Part shown: in pieces, positions 13,847 to 19,664 of the stretch
How the letters are laid out: each line of letters opens with the position of its first letter
Position numbering within the stretch: the first letter of the stretch is position 1
Source of the DNA: CAIKNB01 sp041658705
GTDB lineage: Bacteria; Patescibacteriota; Patescibacteriia; 2-12-FULL-60-25
DNA length: 19,781 nt
Assembly (NCBI GenBank): GCA_041658705.1
Contig: JBAZZT010000018.1
Coordinates: 1-19,781, forward strand
Reading direction: 5' to 3'
Notes under the pieces: generated by a model
What the model was told of the DNA's origin: nothing
The model's database searches: none
What the model saw: the letters and a program-made list of their open reading frames with translations, nothing else
Program-made: the position numbers and the translations under genes

Positions 13847-14830
13847 ATGCTGAACGAAAACGCACAACTTGATCACAACCTTTTTTCTCCCGATGTCCAA
13901 AAGCTCGCGACGCGCGATGGTTTTGGCCGGGCGCTGTTGGAACTGGGCGAAAAAAATCCTGAAGTCGTCGCGCTCACGGCCGACTTGGCGGAATCCACGC
14001 GCGTGCTTGAGTTCGCCAAAAAATTTCCGGAGCGCTTCGTCGAATGCGGCGTGGCGGAACAGAACATGTTGGGTGTGGCGGCCGGGTTGGCGCTGGCTGG
14101 AAAAATCCCGTTCGTCGCGTCATACGCCACTTTCTCGCCCGGAAGGAATTGGGATCAATTGCGCGTCTCGGTGTGTTACTCCAAAGCCAACGTTAAACTC
14201 GCCGGAGCGCACAGCGGCGTCTCGGTCGGGCCGGACGGCGCCACGCACCAGGCGTTGGAAGACTTGGCCATCACGCGCGTCTTGCCCGGGCTGGTCGTGA
14301 TTGCACCCTGCGACGCCGAAGAGACGCGCAAATGCGCCCTAGCCGCAGCCGCCTACCAAGGCCCGGTGTATTTCCGTTTCAGCCGCGAAAAAACACCACT
14401 CATGACGACGCCGGAGACGCCGTTCGAGATCGGCAAAGCCTACACCTGCTACGAAGGTCAAGATGTGACCATCGCGGCCTGCGGTCCGCTGCTGCATCAA
14501 GCCCTGCTCGCCGCGCGCGAACTCGAAAAAGACGGCGTCGCCGCCGAAGTCATAAATTTTCATACCCTCAAGCCTTTCGATCACGCGGCGCTCGAAGCGA
14601 GCGTAAAAAAAACCGGCTGCTGCGTCACGCTCGAAGAGCATCAGATTACGGGCGGACTCGCCGGCGCCGTGGCCGAATCGCTCGCCACGCACACGCCAGC
14701 CCCCTGCTCATTCGTCGGCATGCCGGACAGTTTCGGCGAATCAGGCGAGTCCAACGAGTTACTCAAAAAATACGGCATGACGGTGGAAAAGATTGTCGAG
14801 AAAGCGAAAGAGACGATCGGTAGAAAATAG
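13847..14830 (+). CDS. Transketolase, C-terminal subunit
   Basis: 327 residues, normal for the second half of a split transketolase. It contains the pyrimidine-binding domain: TADLAEST, FVECGVAEQNMLGVAAGLALAG with the Glu that activates the cofactor, and the conserved GAHSGVSVGPDGATHQ. The C-terminal domain follows (VTIAACGPLLHQAL, EVINFHTLKPFD, TLEEHQITGGLAGAVAE). It completes the active site formed with the upstream subunit, 48 bp away in the same direction. No Shine-Dalgarno is seen. AATAAT (13833-13838) lies 8 nt before the ATG and overlaps the edge of the heptanucleotide tract, so a separate near-leaderless transcript is possible. Related pyruvate-dehydrogenase E1 beta and DXS proteins are less likely given the motifs. 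Confidence 0.94.
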   Translation: MLNENAQLDHNLFSPDVQKLATRDGFGRALLELGEKNPEVVALTADLAESTRVLEFAKKFPERFVECGVAEQNMLGVAAGLALAGKIPFVASYATFSPGRNWDQLRVSVCYSKANVKLAGAHSGVSVGPDGATHQALEDLAITRVLPGLVVIAPCDAEETRKCALAAAAYQGPVYFRFSREKTPLMTTPETPFEIGKAYTCYEGQDVTIAACGPLLHQALLAARELEKDGVAAEVINFHTLKPFDHAALEASVKKTGCCVTLEEHQITGGLAGAVAESLATHTPAPCSFVGMPDSFGESGESNELLKKYGMTVEKIVEKAKETIGRK

Positions 14831-14877
14831 AAATCTTTTTCAACGAGATAAATCGTCGTTCTCCGTTTTCTGTTTTC

Positions 14878-15075
14878 GTCATCCTCCGCCTTTTTATCTC
14901 TGTCATCCTCCGTCCCCCCTCTGTCATCCTCCGCGAAAGCGGGGGATCCAGAGAGAAAAACTTTTCCGATGTTTCCAAGGTCTGGATTACCCGGCTGCGC
15001 CACGTCCAACGTAGTTGAACCGGGTAATGACAGAGGTTTTCCAAGGTCTGGATTCCTGCTTTCGCAGGAATGACA
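14878..15075. repeat. Composite interspersed repeat array, copy 1
   Basis: Three GTCATCCTCCG boxes (14878, 14902, 14923) about 22 bp apart run into a GCGAAAGCGGGGGATCC hairpin. GGATTACCCGG...CCGGGTAATGACAG (14983-15032) then forms a second stem with a long loop, and GGATTCCTGC...GCAGGAATGACA (15050-15074) a third. The same order recurs at 18308-18532. It fills the gap between transketolase and aldolase. Confidence 0.85.
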
Positions 15076-15099
15076 AGGTTTTTTTATCAAGCTTCGGCG

Positions 15100-15108
15100 T
15101 GATATCAT
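15100..15108 (+). promoter_or_regulatory. Extended -10 promoter of the aldolase gene
   Basis: TGATATCAT is a TGn extended -10 with TATCAT (15103-15108). The ATG at 15115 follows after 6 nt, predicting a leaderless mRNA. No -35 is required for this promoter class. Confidence 0.5.
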
Positions 15109-15114
15109 CAAGGA

Positions 15115-16032
15115 ATGCTTGTCACCACCAAAAAGCTCCTCGTCCCCGCTCGCGCCAAGAAATACGCAGTGCCGGCGTTCAACGTGAACGACCTGGAATG
15201 TTTGAAAGCCGTCATGTCGGCGGCGGAAAAGATGAAGTCGCCGGTCATCGTGCAGACTTCCGAAGGCGCGATCAGCTATGCAGGGTTGGATTATCTCGTG
15301 GCCATGATCCGCGTGGCGGCGCAAGGAAAAATCCCGGTCGCCATGCACGTCGACCACGGCAAGGATCTGAAAATCATCAAAGCGGCGCTCGATGCCGGAT
15401 ATACCTCGGCCATGTATGACGGTTCGGCGCTGGGATATGCCGCCAATGTGCGCAACACCAAAAAAGTCGTCGCTTGGGCGCGAGCTAAGGGCGCATCGGT
15501 CGAAGCCGAAATCGGCGCCATCGCGGGCATCGAAGATTTCGTGAGCGTGGAGGAAAAGGATGCGCATCTGACCAATCCGCAGCAAGCCCTCAAGTTCGCC
15601 CGCGAGACCGGTTGCGACGCGTTAGCCATCGCCATCGGCACGGCGCATGGCGCGTATAAATTCAAAGGCAAGACGCATCTGGATATCGAGCGGCTGAAAA
15701 AAATCTCCAAGTTGGTGAAAATCCCGCTCGTGCTGCACGGAGCCTCGGGCGTGCTCGAAGACGTGGTGAAGATCGCGGAGCGTCACGGCGCCAAGCTCGG
15801 CCAAGCGCGCGGCGTGCTCGACGCGGACATCAAGGAAGCCATCAAATACGGCGTGGCCAAGATCAACATCGACACCGATTTGCGCCTCGCCTTCACCGCC
15901 GGCATGCGCGAAGCCGTGGCCGACTTGCCGCGCGTCATCGATCCGCGCAAACTCCTCGAACCAGCCAATCTTTTGATGCGCGAAGTCGCGTTACGAAAAA
16001 TGAAATTATTCGGCAGCGCGGGAAGGGCGTAA
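15115..16032 (+). CDS. fba: Class II ketose-bisphosphate aldolase (fructose-bisphosphate aldolase family)
   Basis: 305 residues, usual for the zinc-dependent class II family, which cleaves or forms fructose 1,6-bisphosphate and relatives. Motifs in order are PAFNVNDLE (20-28), HVDHGKDL (78-85) with D80 and the zinc ligand H81, YTSAMYDGSAL (96-106), VEAEIGAIAG (129-138), AIGTAHGAYK (173-182) with H178, PLVLHGASG (204-212) with H208, and KINIDTDLR (249-257). AAGGA lies directly next to the ATG, too close to work well; an extended -10 box is 6 nt upstream. It sits downstream of the transketolase pair, and a strong hairpin follows. Tagatose- or sedoheptulose-bisphosphate cannot be excluded as substrate. 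Confidence 0.94.
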   Translation: MLVTTKKLLVPARAKKYAVPAFNVNDLECLKAVMSAAEKMKSPVIVQTSEGAISYAGLDYLVAMIRVAAQGKIPVAMHVDHGKDLKIIKAALDAGYTSAMYDGSALGYAANVRNTKKVVAWARAKGASVEAEIGAIAGIEDFVSVEEKDAHLTNPQQALKFARETGCDALAIAIGTAHGAYKFKGKTHLDIERLKKISKLVKIPLVLHGASGVLEDVVKIAERHGAKLGQARGVLDADIKEAIKYGVAKINIDTDLRLAFTAGMREAVADLPRVIDPRKLLEPANLLMREVALRKMKLFGSAGRA

Positions 16033-16077
16033 AAAGTTAAATATCCCTTTGACCCGTCGCCTGAATTTACGCGCAAC

Positions 16078-16128
16078 CCATTTCCCCAAAATGGTCCGAT
16101 AGGTACGATTTGGGGAAATGGAGATTTT
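16078..16128 (+). terminator. Terminator of the aldolase gene
   Basis: CCATTTCCCCAAA (16078-16090) and TTTGGGGAAATGG (16109-16121) form a perfect 13-bp stem with an 18-nt loop, followed by AGATTTTT. Confidence 0.8.
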
Positions 16129-16148
16129 TGGTATTTTTCTAATATTCC

Positions 16149-16178
16149 CGTAGGGGCAATTCATGAATTGCCCCTACG
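16149..16178. repeat. 30-bp perfect REP palindrome
   Basis: CGTAGGGGCAATTCA is followed by its exact reverse complement. It has the same core as the palindrome at 318-344, with both arms complete. Confidence 0.9.
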
Positions 16179-16183
16179 CGGCG

Positions 16184-16256
16184 ACCGAAGGGCTACCTTA
16201 TTCCGACAGGGTAGTCCTTCGACCACGTAGAACGTGGCGCGGCTGGCTCAGGAACT
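16184..16256. repeat. Degenerate CTTCGAC/GGCTCAGG interspersed repeat
   Basis: CGAAGGGCTACC and GGTAGTCCTTCG are inverted around TTATTCCGACA with one mismatch. CACGTAGAACGTG then forms a small hairpin before GGCTCAGGAAC. The end motifs match those of the 117-240 element. Together with its neighbours it fills the 370-bp gap between aldolase and the next operon. Confidence 0.6.
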
Positions 16257-16262
16257 ATTTCA

Positions 16263-16290
16263 GACATTAAAAATTAGTCATTAGTCATTT
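16263..16290. repeat. Heptanucleotide tandem repeat
   Basis: Four 7-bp units: GACATTA, AAAATTA, GTCATTA, GTCATTT. The first word is the same as the first word of the transketolase tract. Confidence 0.7.
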
Positions 16291-16339
16291 TTTATACTAT
16301 CCGCTTTGGTCTCAAAATAGCCCATTATTTCGCGATATC

Positions 16340-16368
16340 TTGACAAAAAGCCATATTTCTGCGAATTT
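16340..16368 (+). promoter_or_regulatory. Promoter of the two-gene unknown operon
   Basis: TTGACA (16340-16345), 17-bp spacer ending in TGC, then GAATTT (16363-16368), i.e. an extended -10. GAGAGG lies 9 nt before the ATG at 16405. Confidence 0.6.
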
Positions 16369-16404
16369 GCATAGCGTTCATTCCAACCCGAGAGGTATGT
16401 TCCG

Positions 16405-17292
16405 ATGAAGGTCAATCCCGTCTCGTATCAGCCTGATAGCAGCGACGCCGAACTCGAACACACAGCCGAGCAACATCTGTCTCGGCACGTCGCGCTGCAA
16501 GTCGTGGTGGAATTCCTGTCCGCCCTGCGCACTCTTGATCCGCAAGAAATCGTGAGTCAAGAATCCCGTCTGACGCATCCCGTGCCCGAATTCAATCCCG
16601 AAACGCGTCGCGACCTTCTCCCGACGAAGCTGCGCATGGGAGCGCTCGAGAAGCGGCCGGATCGGCGCCAAATCGTGGTCACGGCCTTGACCGGATTGCC
16701 CCAGAACACGGTCCGCGACTACATGAGCCTCGAAGACCAGATCAAGCTCATGGATCAGGTCGTGAAAGCGAAAGACCGCACGGCACGCCAGTTCGACGTC
16801 GCCTTCGCGCCCGAAGACTTGGCCCTCCACCTCGACGGCGCTCTCATCCTGAATAAGCACTGGGAAAAGTTCCAGTGGAAAAATGACACCGACGAGCGGC
16901 GCGATCTGGTGGCATGCTTCATCAAAAGCCTGCTCGATAAGGAGCGCAGCGTGGATGGAGAACCGGAACCGCTGCAGCCTATCCTGACCCACCGCGAAGT
17001 GTTGCGCGCCATCGGAACCGAGCTCATCCTCGACTGCCTGCCCAAAGTGCTGACGCATCAGATCTTCGATGCGTGGCTGGACCTGGATGAGAAGGATATC
17101 GCTTTCCGGCCGCAGCATTTCCTGGAACTGGCGACGCCGCGTGAGCTGGTCAAGTGCATCCAGCTCGTCGAGCTGAAGCGCGTGGTCATGCTGGGCATCG
17201 AGAAGATGGGTTTCGTCCAGGTGGAGGATCGCTCTGCTTTGGAGGGAGCGTCCGCGGAGGAGACCGGCGAAGGGCAACTCCCAAAAGGATAG
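16405..17292 (+). CDS. Hypothetical protein, 295 residues (first gene of an operon)
   Basis: Not recognised. It looks soluble and mostly helical, rich in Leu, Asp, Glu and Arg, with no signal peptide or membrane segment. The middle (about 110-190) contains DQIKLMDQVVKAKDRTARQ and a WEKF/W pair; the C-terminal third has repeated short helices (LILDCLPKVLTHQIFDAWLDL, FLELATPRELVKCIQL). The end, from about residue 278 (EGASAEETGEGQ), is acidic and disordered. It has a good promoter, a GAGAGG ribosome site and a near-overlap with the next gene, which begins 8 nt after its TAG stop, so the pair is probably translated together. Nothing indicates enzymatic activity; a scaffold or regulatory role is a guess. 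Confidence 0.8.
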   Translation: MKVNPVSYQPDSSDAELEHTAEQHLSRHVALQVVVEFLSALRTLDPQEIVSQESRLTHPVPEFNPETRRDLLPTKLRMGALEKRPDRRQIVVTALTGLPQNTVRDYMSLEDQIKLMDQVVKAKDRTARQFDVAFAPEDLALHLDGALILNKHWEKFQWKNDTDERRDLVACFIKSLLDKERSVDGEPEPLQPILTHREVLRAIGTELILDCLPKVLTHQIFDAWLDLDEKDIAFRPQHFLELATPRELVKCIQLVELKRVVMLGIEKMGFVQVEDRSALEGASAEETGEGQLPKG

Positions 17293-17300
17293 AGGCGCCG

Positions 17301-18203
17301 GTGGAAAAAGCGGAGACCGAAGGATCGGTCCCGCCCGCCGACGCCGCGCCTGAAGCTGAAGAAGAAGGGTGTCCGACCAATCTCCTGCCGGAAGCGACCG
17401 AAACCTCCAAGAAGAAAACTCCCAGTTTCTTCCTGCCCCCTCCCAAACTGCCGCCGGCAGAAGAGGGCGCCAAAGAGGATGTCGACGAGATGGTTGAGAA
17501 GTCGGTAGCCGAGATGCTGAAGAAGCCGGACGAAGCCGGCGAAGCATCCACGGAGAAGTCCAGCGCTGGACAATCCATCCCGCCCGACATCCAAGTGGTC
17601 CACGGCGAGGAAATCGAATCGGCCGAAATCGATGCCCTGGAGCTCGAACAGGCCGGTGCCGATCTCGCGAGCCGTGAAGCCGAAGCTGCGACTGCGCAAC
17701 CTGAGCGGAATGAGGACGAAATCGATCCCGAACTCGCGGCGCGAAATGCGGCCAACCGAGAAGCGGCCAAAGCGTACGGCGGCCATATCCCCGAAGACAT
17801 GTTCAACGTGCCGCGCGCAGACGGCAAGCTAAGCGTGCCACCTCCCGACGACAAAGCTTCGACCTTGAGCCAGCTTGAGGGAAGCATGGGCGTCAGGTTG
17901 AGCGCGTTGGCCGACCGGCTCGACGAAAAGCAGACTGGGTTGCTCAAGCGGGTCATGTTGGAGGGCTACTGGCCCGAGACCGAACAAGACACCCGCTACG
18001 TCATCATCACGGTGATGGAAGAGCTCGATAGGACCTTCAAGGTCCGTGACCAATGGACCAGGCAGTCGTTGGCGGGACTCATCAAGACGTTCCTCGAGGA
18101 ACTCACGCGACGCGGAGGCAACCTCAAGGCGACGGCGGACGAGCTGCGCAAGCATCCGCCTCCCCTGCCCTCTGCAACCCTGGCTTCGTCCAAGACAAAG
18201 TGA
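17301..18203 (+). CDS. Hypothetical acidic protein, 300 residues (second gene of an operon)
   Basis: Not recognised. The GTG at 17301 is chosen because AGAGG stands 5 nt upstream and codons before it overlap the previous gene in another frame. Residues 1-170 are low-complexity Glu/Ala/Pro/Ser sequence with a Pro-rich FFLPPPKLPPAEEG stretch, probably disordered. Residues 180-290 look folded: AYGGHIPEDMFNVPRADGKLS, then a helical block with LSALADRLDEKQTGLLKRVMLEGYWP in two parts, VIITVMEELDRTF and LAGLIKTFLEELTRRGGN. It ends in a basic Pro/Ser tail. The design of a long flexible acidic arm plus a C-terminal helical module suggests a binding partner of the 295-residue protein (inference). A strong terminator follows. 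Confidence 0.8.
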   Translation: MEKAETEGSVPPADAAPEAEEEGCPTNLLPEATETSKKKTPSFFLPPPKLPPAEEGAKEDVDEMVEKSVAEMLKKPDEAGEASTEKSSAGQSIPPDIQVVHGEEIESAEIDALELEQAGADLASREAEAATAQPERNEDEIDPELAARNAANREAAKAYGGHIPEDMFNVPRADGKLSVPPPDDKASTLSQLEGSMGVRLSALADRLDEKQTGLLKRVMLEGYWPETEQDTRYVIITVMEELDRTFKVRDQWTRQSLAGLIKTFLEELTRRGGNLKATADELRKHPPPLPSATLASSKTK

Positions 18204-18220
18204 CGAAGCGCTGAACCTCG

Positions 18221-18249
18221 CCCCGTGGCATACAACCACGGGGCTTTTC
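18221..18249 (+). terminator. Terminator of the unknown operon
   Basis: CCCCGTGG (18221-18228) pairs with CCACGGGG (18236-18243), followed by CTTTTC. It closely resembles the terminator at 19595-19626. Confidence 0.85.
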
Positions 18250-18307
18250 AATACGAACCATGTACGGCGTGCCGCATACTGCGCACGGCGTGAACGATAA
18301 AAAATCA

Positions 18308-18532
18308 GTCATCCCACACCTCTTCATCCTCCGCCTCTCTTCCTGTCATCCTCCGCTTTCTCCTTCTGTCATCCTCCGCGAAAGCGGGGGATCCAGAGAG
18401 AAAAATTCACTTTGGATTTGTTCTCTCTCTGGATTACCCGGTTGAACCGGGTAATGACAGGGGATTTTTGTGGTCTGGATTCCTGCTTTTCAGCCAGAGG
18501 CTGATCCGCCTATGGCGGACGCAGGAATGACA
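18308..18532. repeat. Composite interspersed repeat array, copy 2
   Basis: TCATCCTCCG boxes begin at 18324, 18346 and 18369. A GCGAAAGCGGGGGATCC hairpin follows, then GGATTACCCGG/CCGGGTAATGACAG with a minimal loop (18431-18460), then GGATTCCTGC...GCAGGAATGACA (18477-18532). In the last, a loop of over 30 bp carries its own hairpins (CAGCC/GGCTG and TCCGCC/GGCGGA). The order is the same as in copy 1 at 14878-15075. It fills most of the 429-bp gap before the next gene. Confidence 0.85.
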
Positions 18533-18536
18533 GGGC

Positions 18537-18564
18537 TCTTACTGGCTACCAGCTACCGTCTAAC
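18537..18564. repeat. Heptanucleotide tandem repeat
   Basis: Four 7-bp units: TCTTACT, GGCTACC, AGCTACC, GTCTAAC. On the minus strand two read GGTAGCT and GGTAGCC, close to the words in the transketolase gap. A run of C follows. Confidence 0.7.
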
Positions 18565-18574
18565 CCCCCCCACA

Positions 18575-18603
18575 TTGACACTCGCCTCTTTTAATGGTTA
18601 TTT
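18575..18603 (+). promoter_or_regulatory. Promoter of the repeat-protein gene
   Basis: TTGACA (18575-18580), 17-bp spacer, TTATTT (18598-18603). AAAGGA stands about 8 nt before the ATG at 18633. Confidence 0.65.
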
Positions 18604-18632
18604 AGCGTCAGAACCTTTGAAAGGAAAACGTC

Positions 18633-19079
18633 ATGACGCAACGGGCGAATGAATCCGTCATTCCTTTGCCCGCGGACGGGCAAAACGTCAGAGCAACGCG
18701 CTTCTTCGCTTGGCTCAAGAAGCCGACCTTCCTCTTGGCCGGTCTATTCCAGAGAGTCGTCACGCGCTGGCGCAGTCGCAGAGGCGAACCGAATGTCCTT
18801 CTGCTCGGCGCAGCTTCCGAGCCTCCACCCGGATCATCCGTCGACTTCATCGAGGTCCATCCCTACCGAGGGCTTGACCCTCAATTCGGACAGAGAGACC
18901 TCGTGGAAAAAGCCGCTTGGCTGGCCGGCGAAGAAACTAGGCGAGCCGAAAAACAAAGGCGCAAGGAAGAAGAGGAAAAGCGGCTGCAAGAGGAAGAACA
19001 AAGGCGCAAGGCGGAAATCCGACGAGTGGAACGCGAACAGCTCGAGGAAAAACTCCGGGTAAATGTCGCGGGCGGTTAG
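18633..19079 (+). CDS. 5' part of the interrupted repeat protein (148 residues)
   Basis: If translation stops at the amber codon, the product is 148 residues: the basic N-terminal segment and the charged coiled coil, ending at RVNVAGG. It would lack every complete repeat. The ribosome site AAAGGA and promoter belong to this part. Confidence 0.6.
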   Translation: MTQRANESVIPLPADGQNVRATRFFAWLKKPTFLLAGLFQRVVTRWRSRRGEPNVLLLGAASEPPPGSSVDFIEVHPYRGLDPQFGQRDLVEKAAWLAGEETRRAEKQRRKEEEEKRLQEEEQRRKAEIRRVEREQLEEKLRVNVAGG

Positions 19080-19145
19080 CCCTATCTTGCGGATGCCGAT
19101 GCCAAAAAAATCGGGCGGGAGCTTACGCGAGATGAGCTTGAGCAA

Positions 19146-19589
19146 ATGTATAGAGCACTGCTCCGCCCAAACCGCACATGTTCCTTTGCCCACGCTATCG
19201 AAGTCGCCAGACGGCTCGGTAAAACCATTCCCCGGGAGTTCGCCGAAAGTTGCCTCCGGGATAACGTCGTGGGCGGCTGGTTCGCTCTGGCAAAAGATAA
19301 TGCAAATTATCTAGGCCGAGCGTTGACGACTGACGAGCTTGGACAAATATATCGCTTGCTGCTCGCAAATCCAGACCGCATCAATCCCCTTCCCAACGCT
19401 ATCGAGGTCGCCAAGAGGTTGGGTAAAACCGTTCCGCGAGAATACGCCGAAAGAGTCCTTCAGAATAACGTCGTGGGCGGCTGGCTCCCATTTGCGGAAA
19501 GTGCGGCGAAATTTCTCGGCCGCTATCTGACGAGCGAAGAGAGACAGACCATCGCTTTGGCGGAGGAAAGACGAAAACGCCAAACCTGA
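19146..19589 (+). CDS. 3' part of the interrupted repeat protein (147 residues from the first ATG)
   Basis: The same frame continues immediately after the amber; the first ATG is at 19146 but has no Shine-Dalgarno, and similarity to the repeat begins before it (PYLADADAKKIGRELTRDEL). It contains two copies of the AIEVA-x-RLGKT-x-PRE block and two GGW motifs, and ends in a basic tail EERRKRQT. Independent expression is unlikely. Confidence 0.5.
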   Translation: MYRALLRPNRTCSFAHAIEVARRLGKTIPREFAESCLRDNVVGGWFALAKDNANYLGRALTTDELGQIYRLLLANPDRINPLPNAIEVAKRLGKTVPREYAERVLQNNVVGGWLPFAESAAKFLGRYLTSEERQTIALAEERRKRQT

Positions 19590-19594
19590 CACAC

Positions 19595-19626
19595 AGCCCC
19601 GCGGCGTACACCACGGGGCTTTTCAA
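19595..19626 (+). terminator. Terminator of the repeat-protein gene
   Basis: AGCCCCGCGG and CCACGGGGCT pair with one mismatch around CGTACA, followed by TTTTC. The sequence and its downstream flank match the 18221-18249 terminator closely. Confidence 0.8.
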
Positions 19627-19664
19627 ATAGAACTATTCATTCGGACAATTATGCTTTGTCATCC

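Larger units (their letters stand above)
18633..19589 (+). pseudogene. Coiled-coil plus tandem ~67-residue repeat protein, interrupted by an in-frame amber codon
   Basis: The frame runs 319 codons from ATG 18633 to TGA 19587, broken only by TAG at 19077 (codon 149). Residues 1-90 have an amphipathic basic segment (FFAWLKKPTFLLAGLFQRVV). About 95-140 is a highly charged coiled coil (RRKEEEEKRLQEEEQRRK). From about 137 come repeats with the pattern N-V-V-G-G-W, A..., LGR-x-LT-x-DEL, YR-x-LL, AIEVA-x-RLGKT-x-PRE. The second and third repeats have Trp (TGG) at 19278 and 19482, spaced 67-68 codons; the TAG sits at exactly the matching place in the first repeat. One G-to-A change explains it. Either the gene is a recent nonsense mutant, the amber is read through, or it is a base error. 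Promoter, ribosome site and terminator are all intact. Confidence 0.75.

Noticed and set aside
14878..15075. CRISPR array, suggested by regularly spaced GTCATCCTCCG boxes
   Set aside because: Repeats are only 11 bp with 10-13 bp T/C-rich gaps, only three copies, and part of a larger interspersed element; no cas genes are near.
17154..17300. Upstream start for the 300-residue acidic protein
   Set aside because: It overlaps the end of the preceding gene by 139 bp and gives Arg/Gly-rich shadow sequence; GTG 17301 has AGAGG in place.
18633..19589. Genome-wide reassignment of TAG to tryptophan
   Set aside because: Four other genes in the window end at TAG at their expected family length or with a following gene in place.
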